DNA from: JAYPUG01 sp038117265
GTDB taxonomy: Bacteria; Pseudomonadota; Alphaproteobacteria; UBA6615
Assembly (NCBI GenBank): GCA_038117265.1
Contig: JAYOFO010000041.1
Span: 1-24,207 of the forward strand
Length of the DNA stretch: 24,207 nucleotides
Direction: 5' to 3'
In this document: positions 1 to 7,564 of the stretch, one piece after another
Layout: each line of letters opens with the position of its first letter
How positions within the stretch are numbered: the stretch's first letter is position 1
Position numbers and translations under genes: made by a program
Notes under the pieces: generated by a model
Told to the model about the DNA's origin: nothing
Databases searched by the model: none
The model's input: the letters and a program-made list of their open reading frames with translations, nothing else

Positions 1-478
1 CGGCGTCACCCAGGCGAGCATCGCCGGCTACGCCATCGCCTGGCCGCTCGTGCTGATGGCGATCGGCGGCCCGCTCTATCCGCACATCCGGGCCCGGCTC
101 GCCAATCCGTGGATCTATTCGTTCATCGCCGGCGGGCTGGCGACCGGCTATGTGCTCCTGGCCCATGCCGACAGCCTGGCGCTCGTCGCGTTTGCCTTGT
201 TCGCCTTCGGTGTGGGCATGGGGCCGATGTATCCGAACTCCAGCACCTGGCTGTTCGGCCTGTCCGAACCGCGGCACAGGGCACGCATCCTGGGCGGACT
301 GACGATGGCGATCTATCTCGGCCAGTTCGTGTTGCCGTTCGTCGCCCAGCCAGTCATCCGCGCCGCGGGGATACGCGCATCGTTCCTGGTTCTCGTCGCC
401 GGGCTCGTCGCCCTCGCCGTGGCCGCACCGCTGGCCGCGTGGCTGGCGCGGCGATGGAGCTCCCGTCAGCCGTCGTAG
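1..478 (+). CDS. MFS transporter, C-terminal part (5' end outside window)
   Basis: The reading frame is open from base 2 to the TAG at 476-478, so about 158 C-terminal residues are present and the start lies upstream of the window. The protein is strongly hydrophobic, with four or five probable membrane helices separated by short loops. One loop carries an Arg-rich stretch (SEPRHRARILGG), as in the cytoplasmic loops of the second half of MFS permeases, and the chain ends in a basic tail after the last helix. The family is inner-membrane secondary transport. The substrate cannot be read from this fragment, and I see nothing that ties it to the oxalyl-CoA-type ligase nearby. Its 3' end overlaps the convergent ketopantoate-reductase-like gene by 13 bases, leaving no room for a terminator between them. 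Confidence 0.8.
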   Translation, partial: GVTQASIAGYAIAWPLVLMAIGGPLYPHIRARLANPWIYSFIAGGLATGYVLLAHADSLALVAFALFAFGVGMGPMYPNSSTWLFGLSEPRHRARILGGLTMAIYLGQFVLPFVAQPVIRAAGIRASFLVLVAGLVALAVAAPLAAWLARRWSSRQPS

Positions 479-1452
479 CAGCCGGCCAGGCGCGCGCGCT
501 GGCGCACCAGTGCCAGGACCGCATCGATGGTGGGTGTCGCCACCTCCACGACGCGCCCCAGCTCCTGCACCGAGGCGACCAGCGCGTCGATCTCCATCGG
601 CCGGCCGAGCTCGAGATCCTGCAGCATCGAGGTCTTGTGCTCACCCACCTCGTGCGCGCCGGCGATCCGCTTGTCGACGTCGATGGCGAACTTCACGCCC
701 AGCGCCTCGCCCACCGCCTGGGCCTCGACCATCAGGGCGCGCAGCACGCCGCAGACATCCGCATCGTCGATCATCTGGGCAATCGTCGCACCGGTCAGCG
801 CCGAGACGGGGTTGAGCGACACGTTGCCCCACAGCTTCACCCACATCTCGTCGCGGATGCGCGGGCGGACCGGCACGCGCATGTTCGCGCCCGACAGCAG
901 GCTGGCCAGCGCCTGCACGCGCTCGGTCTTCTCTCCCGACGGCTCGCCGAGGGTGAAGCGGTTGCCGTATTCATGCCGGATCACGCCCGGCGCGGCGATC
1001 TCGGCCGCCGGATAGACCACGCAGCCGATGGCGCGCTCGGGGCCGATCAGGTCCCACTGGCGGTTGCCCGGGTCGACGGTGGCGAGCCGGGTGCCCTCGT
1101 GTTCGCCCGCGAGCTTGTAGAAATACCACCAGGGAACGCCGTTCTGCGCCGTGACGACGGCCGTATCCGGCCCGAACAGCGGCGCCATCTGATCCGCCAC
1201 CGCCGCCGCCGAATGGGCCTTCAGGGTGACGATGACATAGTCCTGGGGACCGGCCGCGGCGGGGTCGTCGGTGCACGCGACCCGCGCCACCTTCTCGGTG
1301 CCGTCCTCGAAAATCAGCTTGAGGCCGTTCTCCTTCATCGCTGCCAGGTGCGGCCCCCGCGCGATGCAGGTGACCTCCGCCTCGCCGGCCAGTGCCAGTT
1401 CGGCGGCCATGTAGCCGCCGATCGCGCCGGCGCCGAAGATGCAGACCTTCAT
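466..1452 (-). CDS. Ketopantoate reductase family oxidoreductase (2-dehydropantoate 2-reductase-like)
   Basis: This 328-residue protein is slightly longer than typical PanE. It opens with a Rossmann motif GAGAIGG at residues 7-13. The ApbA/PanE catalytic block follows at about 204-220, with Lys206, Asn210 and Asn214 in WVKLWGNVSLNPVSAL. A C-terminal helical domain carries the usual ExDxL...GR...ATPTID segment near 287-311. Enzymes of this family reduce 2-oxo acids such as ketopantoate with NADPH in the cytoplasm. Several paralogues usually occur per genome and many are not the pantothenate enzyme, so I give no symbol. The ATG lies 5 bases after the stop of the upstream AMP-ligase gene, so the two are probably co-transcribed. 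That pairing hints at a 2-oxo- or hydroxy-acid pathway rather than coenzyme A synthesis. This is inference. Confidence 0.85.
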   Translation of the reverse strand: MKVCIFGAGAIGGYMAAELALAGEAEVTCIARGPHLAAMKENGLKLIFEDGTEKVARVACTDDPAAAGPQDYVIVTLKAHSAAAVADQMAPLFGPDTAVVTAQNGVPWWYFYKLAGEHEGTRLATVDPGNRQWDLIGPERAIGCVVYPAAEIAAPGVIRHEYGNRFTLGEPSGEKTERVQALASLLSGANMRVPVRPRIRDEMWVKLWGNVSLNPVSALTGATIAQMIDDADVCGVLRALMVEAQAVGEALGVKFAIDVDKRIAGAHEVGEHKTSMLQDLELGRPMEIDALVASVQELGRVVEVATPTIDAVLALVRQRARLAGCYDG

Positions 1453-1457
1453 GGCGG

Positions 1458-2975
1458 CTAGAGCCCGAGCTTCTCGTGCAGCCCGATCCTCTGCAGCTTG
1501 CCGGTCGCGCCCTTGGGAATTTCCTCGAGGAAGATGATCTTCCGCGGCACTTTGAAGTCGGCCAGCCGCTGCGCGGCGAAGTCGCGGATCTCGCTCTCGC
1601 TCGCCTCCGCGCCCTCGCGCAGGACGATCGCGGCGGCAACCTCCTCGCCCAGCTTGTCGTGGGGCAGCGCGAAGGTGACGGCCTGGCCGATCGCCGGGTG
1701 GTCGAGCAGAACCTCGTCGACCTCGCGGGGGCTGATCTTCTCGCCGCCGCGGTTGATGATCTCCTTGAGCCGGCCGGTGATCGTCAGATAGCCCTCATCG
1801 TCGAACACGCCCTGGTCGCCGGTGCGGAACCAGCCGTCGGAGAACGCCTCGGCATTGGCCTTGTCGTTCGCCTCGTAGCCCCTGGTGACGTTGGGACCGC
1901 GGATCACCACCTCGCCCTTCCGGCCGCGTTCGAGGATGTTGCCCCCCTCGTCCATGATCTCGACATCGGGCCCGGCCGCGATTCCCACCGAACCGGGCTT
2001 GCGGGCCGCCGGCGGCAGCGGATTGGACGCCATCTGGTGCGCCGCCTCGGTCATGCCGTAGGACTCCACGACCGGACAGCCGAACGTTTCCTCCAGCTCC
2101 GCCATCACCTGCGGCGGCAGCGAGGAGGACGAGGAGCGGATGAAGCGCAGGTCGAGCGCGTCGACCGCCTCCTGGTTCCGGCCCGACCGGGCGACGATCG
2201 CCTGATGCATGGTCGGCACCGCCGTGTACCAGGTCGGCGCGGCATCGGTGAAGAAACGGAACACGCGCAGCGCGTCGAACCCGGGCGTGCAGTAGGTGCT
2301 GCCGCCCGCCGCCAGGCTCGACAGGACGGCCGCGATCAGGCCGTGGATGTGGAACAGCGGCATGATGTTCATGCAGCGATCGTCCGCACCCAGGGCGAGG
2401 ATCGCGCCGATGTGGCGCGCCGAGGCGCAGATGTTGGTCTGGCTCAGCGGCACGATCTTGGGCCGCGATGTCGTGCCCGAGGTGTGCAGCACCAGCGCCA
2501 CGTCGTCGGGTCCGGCCAGGCCGGGCAGAGCCGCGGTCCCGCCCGCACCCGCGGCGCCGGCAATCTCGAAGGTGCCGGCCGGCGCGCCGTCGGGCACATG
2601 CAACTCATAGACCGGGACGTCCAGGTCGCGCGCCACGCCGATCACCGGCGATTCGCTGCCCGCCTCCACGAACAGCGCCTTGGCGTTCAGATCCTCGAGG
2701 TAGAAGCGGAACTCCTCGGCGCGGTAGGCCGGATTCAGCGGCGCGGTCGTTGCCCCGGCCGCGACCGCGACGAATGCCGCGGCCATTTCCGGGCCGTTCG
2801 GCAGGACGATCGCGACCCGGTCGTTGCGGCCGATGCCGATCGCATTCATGTCGACGACCGTCTTCTCCATCAGTTTCCGCAGGCCGGCATAGGTCAGCGG
2901 CGCGCGCTCCCAGGCGGCAATCGCCTCGCCATCGTCCGCGCACGTGCGCATGAGATCGTTGATCGTGTCCGACAT
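1458..2975 (-). CDS. AMP-dependent acyl-CoA synthetase, oxalyl-CoA synthetase (AAE3/Pcs60)-like
   Basis: This 505-residue ANL-superfamily ligase has all the core motifs. They are the AMP/phosphate loop TSGTTSRPK at 165-173, YGMTE at 306-310, FRTGD at 383-387, the hinge GRLKEIINRGGEKIS at 401-415 and the catalytic Lys in TGK at 493. The segment around YGMTEAAHQMASNPLPP and the RKPGSVG that follows resemble, from memory, the oxalate:CoA ligases Pcs60 and AAE3 more than fatty-acid or acetate enzymes. It would activate a carboxylate to its acyl-CoA in the cytoplasm. Oxalate is my best guess, but other short acids remain possible. The usual partners oxalyl-CoA decarboxylase and formyl-CoA transferase are not in the window. 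The ATG at 2975 is preceded by a G-rich stretch with only a weak Shine-Dalgarno match. It heads a two-gene minus-strand unit. Confidence 0.85.
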   Translation of the reverse strand: MSDTINDLMRTCADDGEAIAAWERAPLTYAGLRKLMEKTVVDMNAIGIGRNDRVAIVLPNGPEMAAAFVAVAAGATTAPLNPAYRAEEFRFYLEDLNAKALFVEAGSESPVIGVARDLDVPVYELHVPDGAPAGTFEIAGAAGAGGTAALPGLAGPDDVALVLHTSGTTSRPKIVPLSQTNICASARHIGAILALGADDRCMNIMPLFHIHGLIAAVLSSLAAGGSTYCTPGFDALRVFRFFTDAAPTWYTAVPTMHQAIVARSGRNQEAVDALDLRFIRSSSSSLPPQVMAELEETFGCPVVESYGMTEAAHQMASNPLPPAARKPGSVGIAAGPDVEIMDEGGNILERGRKGEVVIRGPNVTRGYEANDKANAEAFSDGWFRTGDQGVFDDEGYLTITGRLKEIINRGGEKISPREVDEVLLDHPAIGQAVTFALPHDKLGEEVAAAIVLREGAEASESEIRDFAAQRLADFKVPRKIIFLEEIPKGATGKLQRIGLHEKLGL

Positions 2976-3004
2976 TTGTCCGGCCCCCGTGCTGGCTCCC
3001 CGTC

Positions 3005-3022
3005 GACGGCATCCGTGCCGTC
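3005..3022. repeat. 18-bp inverted repeat in the leader of the acyl-CoA ligase gene
   Basis: GACGGCA-TCCG-TGCCGTC is a perfect 7-bp inverted repeat with a 4-base spacer. It lies 30 bases upstream of the ligase ATG and downstream of its candidate promoter. It could be an operator for a dimeric regulator or a hairpin in the ligase mRNA leader. No known binding-site consensus was recognised. Confidence 0.5.
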
Positions 3023-3030
3023 CCGGCTAC

Positions 3031-3059
3031 TCAATAAGCAAACCGGCGCACGACCGCAA
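3031..3059 (-). promoter_or_regulatory. Candidate sigma-70-type promoter for the acyl-CoA ligase gene
   Basis: Read on the minus strand, TTGCGG (3059-3054), a 17-base spacer and TATTGA (3036-3031) lie about 55-80 bases upstream of the ligase ATG. Each hexamer matches the E. coli consensus at only three positions, so this is a weak candidate supported mainly by position and spacing. Confidence 0.3.
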
Positions 3060-3062
3060 CGC

Positions 3063-3974
3063 GTGCGCGCATCACATCGGGGGGCCGTCGAGCGGCTAGA
3101 CGAGGAAGTCGACCCGCGGGCCGCGGTCGGCGAGTTCGTCTCGAACGCCGACAACGCCCTGCGCGGCGCACGGCGCCTCGGCTGCGACTGCTATCTCGAA
3201 TACAGCGATCTTCCGGCCCACACGCGCACCGAGCGGCCCGACCTGGTCGTCGCCGAACAGGTCAAGCAGGCGCTCAAGGAAAACCGCTTCAAGCTGGCCT
3301 TCCAGCCGATCGTCTCGGCCGAGACGGGCGACGTCTGCTTCTATGAAGGCCTCGCGCGGATGATTGGCGAGGACGGCAGGCCCGTCGCGGCGGGCGGATT
3401 CGTGCCGGTGGTCGAACAGATGGGGCTGATGCGCCTGATCGATCGACGGGTGCTGGAACTCGGCATGGACACGCTCGAGCGGAATCCGGGGATCAAGCTC
3501 TCGATCAACGTCTCGGGCATGACGGCCGTCGACCCGGTATGGCTGCACAAGCTCGAGGAGCGGCTTCACGACCGCCCGGACATCGCCTCACGCCTGATCC
3601 TCGAGATCACGGAAACGGTGGCGCTCGACGACATCGATGAATCGTCGCATTTCGTCCATTCGCTCAACAAGTTCGGCTGTCGCGTCGCGCTGGACGACTT
3701 CGGCGCCGGCTTCACCTCGTTCCGTCACCTGCGCGCCCTGAAGGTCGCGATGGTCAAGGTCGACGGCTCGTTTATCCGCGATCTGACGCGCAACGAGGAG
3801 AACCTCCTGTTCGTGCGTACCCTGGTCAATCTTGCCAAGGGGATCGGCCTGCAGTCGGTCGCCGAATGGGTCAAGACCGAGGACGAGGCGCAGTTGCTGC
3901 GCGAAGAAGGCGTGGACTTCCTGCAGGGCTGGCACTGCGGCAAACCCGAGGTCGAGCCCGACTGGCTGAAGTAG
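3063..3974 (+). CDS. EAL-domain c-di-GMP phosphodiesterase, apparently 5'-truncated GGDEF-EAL
   Basis: From the GTG at 3063 the product is 303 residues. GTG 3015 is another possible start, neither has a Shine-Dalgarno, and the first in-frame ATG (3360) would cut into the EAL domain. The EAL domain runs from about base 3250 to the stop. All metal and catalytic positions can be seen: Glu of YEGLARM (Gly replaces the usual Ala/Val of E-A/V-L), Asn of SINVSG, Glu of LEITET, DDFGAGF, Lys of VKVDGSF, Glu of VAEW, and Gln of LQGWHCGKP. An active cytoplasmic enzyme hydrolysing c-di-GMP to pGpG is therefore plausible. Upstream of it, ADNALRGARRLG followed by YLEYS looks like the last helix and strand of a GGDEF domain with nothing before it. 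The gene may be a shortened remnant that lost its sensor and cyclase parts. It converges on phaR. Confidence 0.75.
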   Translation: MRASHRGAVERLDEEVDPRAAVGEFVSNADNALRGARRLGCDCYLEYSDLPAHTRTERPDLVVAEQVKQALKENRFKLAFQPIVSAETGDVCFYEGLARMIGEDGRPVAAGGFVPVVEQMGLMRLIDRRVLELGMDTLERNPGIKLSINVSGMTAVDPVWLHKLEERLHDRPDIASRLILEITETVALDDIDESSHFVHSLNKFGCRVALDDFGAGFTSFRHLRALKVAMVKVDGSFIRDLTRNEENLLFVRTLVNLAKGIGLQSVAEWVKTEDEAQLLREEGVDFLQGWHCGKPEVEPDWLK

Positions 3975-4000
3975 CCGGCGCGCGGTACCGCCGCCGGCTA
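3972..4000. terminator. 29-base near-palindrome spanning the stop codons of the EAL gene and phaR
   Basis: TAGCCGGCG (3972-3980) pairs perfectly with CGCCGGCTA (3992-4000). The 11-base interior contains a further 10-base palindrome GCGGTACCGC offset by one bulged C. The outer bases are the TAG stops of the two convergent genes. It would form a strong GC hairpin in either transcript. There is no flanking T-tract, so bidirectional termination or 3'-end protection is inferred, not shown. Confidence 0.5.
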
Positions 4001-4588
4001 GCGCGAGAGGTCGTCGAGCTTGCGCCGCAGGCTGTCGAGCTGCTGCTTAAGATCGTCGAGACCTTCATCTTCCGTTCTCGCTCCGTCGGCCGATGAGCTG
4101 CCGGCCGAATCGCCATCCGCGCCCACGTTGGCATAGGGCGCGAACATCTGGAAGGCGCGCTCGAACATCGCCATGTTCTGCCGACCCATTTCCTCCCATT
4201 GGGCGAACGGGAACATCGAGTTCCCCATCGCCCCGCGCATGTACTCGCGCATCCGGTCCTGGTTGGCGGTAAAGGCCTGCATCGAGGCGTCCAGATAGTT
4301 GGGAACCATCGACTGGAGGCTGTCGCCGTAGAACTGGATGAGCTGGCGCAGGAAACTGATCGGCAGCAGGTTCTGTCCCTTGCTCTCTTCCTCGAAGATG
4401 ATCTGGGTGAGGACCGAACGGGTGATGTCGTCGCCCGATTTCGCGTCGACCACCGCGAAATCGTCACCGGCCTTCACCATCTGGGAAAGATCGTCGAGCG
4501 TCACGTACTTGCTCGTCGCGGTGTTGTAGAGCCGCCGGTTGGCGTACTTTTTCACGATGATCGGATCGCGTTTGTCAGCTTCAGCCAT
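3998..4588 (-). CDS. phaR: PHA synthesis repressor / PHB accumulation regulator PhaR
   Basis: This 196-residue protein has the diagnostic N-terminal domain of the PHB/PHA accumulation regulators, VKKYANRRLYNTATSKYVTL at residues 12-31. One or two PHB-accumulation repeats follow (QNLLPISFLRQLIQFYG, then MVPNYLDASMQAF), and an acidic linker leads to a C-terminal coiled coil of Leu/Arg/Asp residues. In Paracoccus, Cupriavidus and rhizobia PhaR represses phasin and pha genes and is released when it binds nascent polymer granules. The ATG at 4588 gives the conserved start. The gene is divergent from the PhaE-like/PhaC-like genes and shares a 126-base control region with them, so local autoregulation and repression of the synthase genes are likely. 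No key element is missing. Confidence 0.95.
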   Translation of the reverse strand: MAEADKRDPIIVKKYANRRLYNTATSKYVTLDDLSQMVKAGDDFAVVDAKSGDDITRSVLTQIIFEEESKGQNLLPISFLRQLIQFYGDSLQSMVPNYLDASMQAFTANQDRMREYMRGAMGNSMFPFAQWEEMGRQNMAMFERAFQMFAPYANVGADGDSAGSSSADGARTEDEGLDDLKQQLDSLRRKLDDLSR

Positions 4589-4624
4589 GATTTCGGCACC
4601 GCAATGTTCGCAACGGAATGAAAC

Positions 4625-4706
4625 ACTATATCAGATGTTTGGAAGTTTGTTGCATCGCAGCGTGCGCGTCTCGCGCTAGAGCGAAACGCGTGCCGGGCGC
4701 TATAGT
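4625..4706. promoter_or_regulatory. Divergent phaR / PhaE-like control region with a PhaR-type half-palindrome
   Basis: On the minus strand TATAGT (4630-4625) is a candidate -10 box for phaR. On the plus strand TATAGT (4701-4706) lies 8 bases before the ATG of the PhaE-like gene, which would give a leaderless or nearly leaderless mRNA. No good -35 box was found for either. Between them, TTGC-ATC-GCAG (4650-4660) matches seven of eight specified bases of the CTGC-N3-GCAG type site described for Paracoccus PhaR. It is a reasonable PhaR operator candidate. Confidence 0.4.
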
Positions 4707-4714
4707 TGCCCACC

Positions 4715-5137
4715 ATGAGCAAGCCACCGGACTTCACGGACCTCGCGCGCCAGTATCTCGACCTCTGGGAAGACCAGTTGGCCGCGATGGCGTCGGATCC
4801 CGACCTCGCCGAGCAGACCGCACGCTTCTTCGACGCCATGAGCCGGATGGGGCTGGCCGCCAACCCGATGGCCGCCGCCAACATCGGCGCATTCATGCGC
4901 CAGATGGCGACTCCCGCCGAGCACCAGCCGGACACCGACGATGAACCAGACGCCGCCCGCACCGCGGCTGGGGCCGCGCCCGCTGCCGCTGCACCTGATG
5001 ACCGCGATGAACGGCTGGACGAGCTCGCGCGGCGCCTTGGAGATGTTGAGGCGCGGCTCGCTCGCCTGGAGGCTCGAGGTCGCAAGTCGGGGCGCGGCCC
5101 TTCGAAGCAGCCTGCCGGAGGCAGCAAGCGGAGCTGA
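4715..5137 (+). CDS. Small PhaE/phasin-like protein, PHA synthase partner candidate
   Basis: From the ATG at 4715 the product is 140 residues; an in-frame TTG at 4706 is a less likely start. The N-terminal 35 residues (FTDLARQYLDLWEDQLAAMA) form an amphipathic helix like those of phasins and PhaE subunits. A short hydrophobic Met/Ala/Gly segment follows at about 45-67, then an Ala/Pro/Asp linker. A heptad-rich coiled coil lies near 98-121 (DERLDELARRLGDVEARLAR), and the tail is basic (Lys/Arg/Gly/Ser). There is no enzymatic motif. Placed directly upstream of a PhaC-like gene and divergent from phaR, it is probably a granule-bound or synthase-activating partner, though this is inference. Its last 197 bases overlap the PhaC-like gene in another frame. 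Third-position G+C in the overlap falls to about 67% in this frame against about 86% in the PhaC frame by hand count. Confidence 0.65.
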   Translation: MSKPPDFTDLARQYLDLWEDQLAAMASDPDLAEQTARFFDAMSRMGLAANPMAAANIGAFMRQMATPAEHQPDTDDEPDAARTAAGAAPAAAAPDDRDERLDELARRLGDVEARLARLEARGRKSGRGPSKQPAGGSKRS

Positions 5138-6167
5138 CCCGTTCGCCGAGGCGGTCGAGACCGAGATCGCCCGGCGTCTCGCGGCATTCGGTGCCGGGGT
5201 CCGGGCCTATCGACACCACCCCTACCGGCGCACGCTCGATGATCCTCCGGTCATCTGGGAGCAGGGATCGGTCCGCCTGCTCGATTACGGACCCGCCGAC
5301 GGCGCACCCGTGCTGTTCGTCCCCTCGCTGATCAACCGTGCCTATATTCTCGACCTGTCACCGCGGCGCAGCCTGCTGCGCTGGATGGCGGTGAACACCG
5401 GCCTGCGCCCGCTGCTTGTCGACTGGGGCGCGCCGGGATCCCGCGAGCGCGGCTATCATTTGAGCGACTACATCACGGGCCCCCTGGAATCCGCGCTCGG
5501 CACCATCCGCAAGGCCGTCGGCGGTCCGGTCGCCGTGGCGGGCTACTGCATGGGTGGGCTCCTCGCCCTGGCGCTCGCCGCACGGCGGCCCGACGACGTG
5601 TCCGGTCTGGCGCTGCTGGCGACACCGTGGGACTTCCACGCCGAGCGGGTCGCACAGGCCGAGGCCCTGGCCCGTACGGTCGATGCCGCGGGCCCGGCGC
5701 TGGACGCGTGCGGCGAATTGCCGGTCGACGTCATCCAGTCGCTGTTCGCCGCGCTCGACCCGTTCCTCGTCACCCGCAAGTTCGTGCGTTTCGCCGAACT
5801 GAGCCCGTCGAGCCAGGCCGCGGAAGACTTCGTCGCGCTCGAGGACTGGCTGAACGACGGCATCGGCCTTGCCGCACCGGTGGCGCGCGAATGCCTGGGC
5901 GGCTGGTACGGCCGCAACACCCCGCAGCGCGGCATATGGGAGATCGCGGGACACCGGGTGAGGCCCGCCGAGGTCGCGATCCCCGCGCTTGCCCTGATTC
6001 CGCAGCAGGACCGGATCGTCCCGCCGGCCTCGGCCCAGGCACTCGCCGACCAGCTCCCCAATGCCACCGCGATCAGCCCGCGGCTGGGCCACATCGGCAT
6101 GGTCGCGGGATCGCGCGCCAGGACGGAGGCATGGGAGCCCCTCGCCGCCTGGCTCGCCGCGCTCTGA
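4941..6167 (+). CDS. phaC: Short PhaC-like PHA synthase (alpha/beta hydrolase fold)
   Basis: The product is 408 residues, much shorter than class I synthases (about 590) and near class III PhaC (about 360). The lipase-like box GYCMGG places the nucleophile Cys at 203. Asp357 (QQDRIVP) and His384 (LGHIGM) complete the PHA-synthase Cys-Asp-His triad. FVPSLINRAYILDL (127-140) and LLVDWGAPG (158-166) match the N-terminal core of the fold, and EDWLNDG (301-307) is typical of the lid region. It would polymerise (R)-3-hydroxyacyl-CoA on cytoplasmic granules. The start is uncertain: ATG 4941 has no clear Shine-Dalgarno and lies inside the upstream gene, and ATG 4998 still overlaps it by 140 bases. 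The high third-position G+C from 4941 onward supports the longer form. A non-polymerising hydrolase of the same family cannot be excluded. Confidence 0.75.
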   Translation: MNQTPPAPRLGPRPLPLHLMTAMNGWTSSRGALEMLRRGSLAWRLEVASRGAALRSSLPEAASGADPFAEAVETEIARRLAAFGAGVRAYRHHPYRRTLDDPPVIWEQGSVRLLDYGPADGAPVLFVPSLINRAYILDLSPRRSLLRWMAVNTGLRPLLVDWGAPGSRERGYHLSDYITGPLESALGTIRKAVGGPVAVAGYCMGGLLALALAARRPDDVSGLALLATPWDFHAERVAQAEALARTVDAAGPALDACGELPVDVIQSLFAALDPFLVTRKFVRFAELSPSSQAAEDFVALEDWLNDGIGLAAPVARECLGGWYGRNTPQRGIWEIAGHRVRPAEVAIPALALIPQQDRIVPPASAQALADQLPNATAISPRLGHIGMVAGSRARTEAWEPLAAWLAAL

Positions 6168-6180
6168 GCGGCGGCCTCGC

Positions 6181-6209
6181 TGGACTCCGCACCGCGCCGG
6201 AGCTATATC
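6181..6209 (+). promoter_or_regulatory. Candidate promoter upstream of phaA
   Basis: TGGACT (6181-6186), a 17-base spacer and TATATC (6204-6209) give a reasonable sigma-70-like promoter with an mRNA leader of about 80 bases before the phaA ATG. The same TGGAC/TATATC combination occurs before dapF. phaA could therefore be transcribed independently of the synthase gene that ends 128 bases upstream of its ATG. Confidence 0.4.
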
Positions 6210-6295
6210 CTCTGCAAGTCTGAAATTGCCGGAATTCGGCGGCTTTGCGCGCATTTCCGCAAGCCGGCGCCGAATCGCAAAACAGGAGACACATC

Positions 6296-7471
<1,176 letters not shown>

Positions 7472-7521
7472 CCGCATCCGGTTCGGGGGAACGTCGGGAA
7501 CCGCAGCGGCCGGGACAAGAA

Positions 7522-7537
7522 CCGCCCATAAGGGCGG
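7522..7537 (+). other. Intergenic hairpin between phaA and phaB
   Basis: CCGCCC-ATAA-GGGCGG is a perfect 6-bp stem with a 4-base loop, 27 bases before the phaB ATG and without a T-tract. It may stabilise or process the phaAB message. It is too weakly supported to call a terminator. Confidence 0.4.
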
Positions 7538-7564
7538 CACGGGCCATACAACAGGGAGACTGAC

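Noticed and set aside
1392..3062. Long plus-strand open frame continuous with the EAL gene, opposite the acyl-CoA ligase
   Set aside because: It is the antisense shadow of a well-supported ANL ligase in GC-rich DNA: Arg/His/Asp-rich with no domain. Only the part after about 3063 is meaningful.
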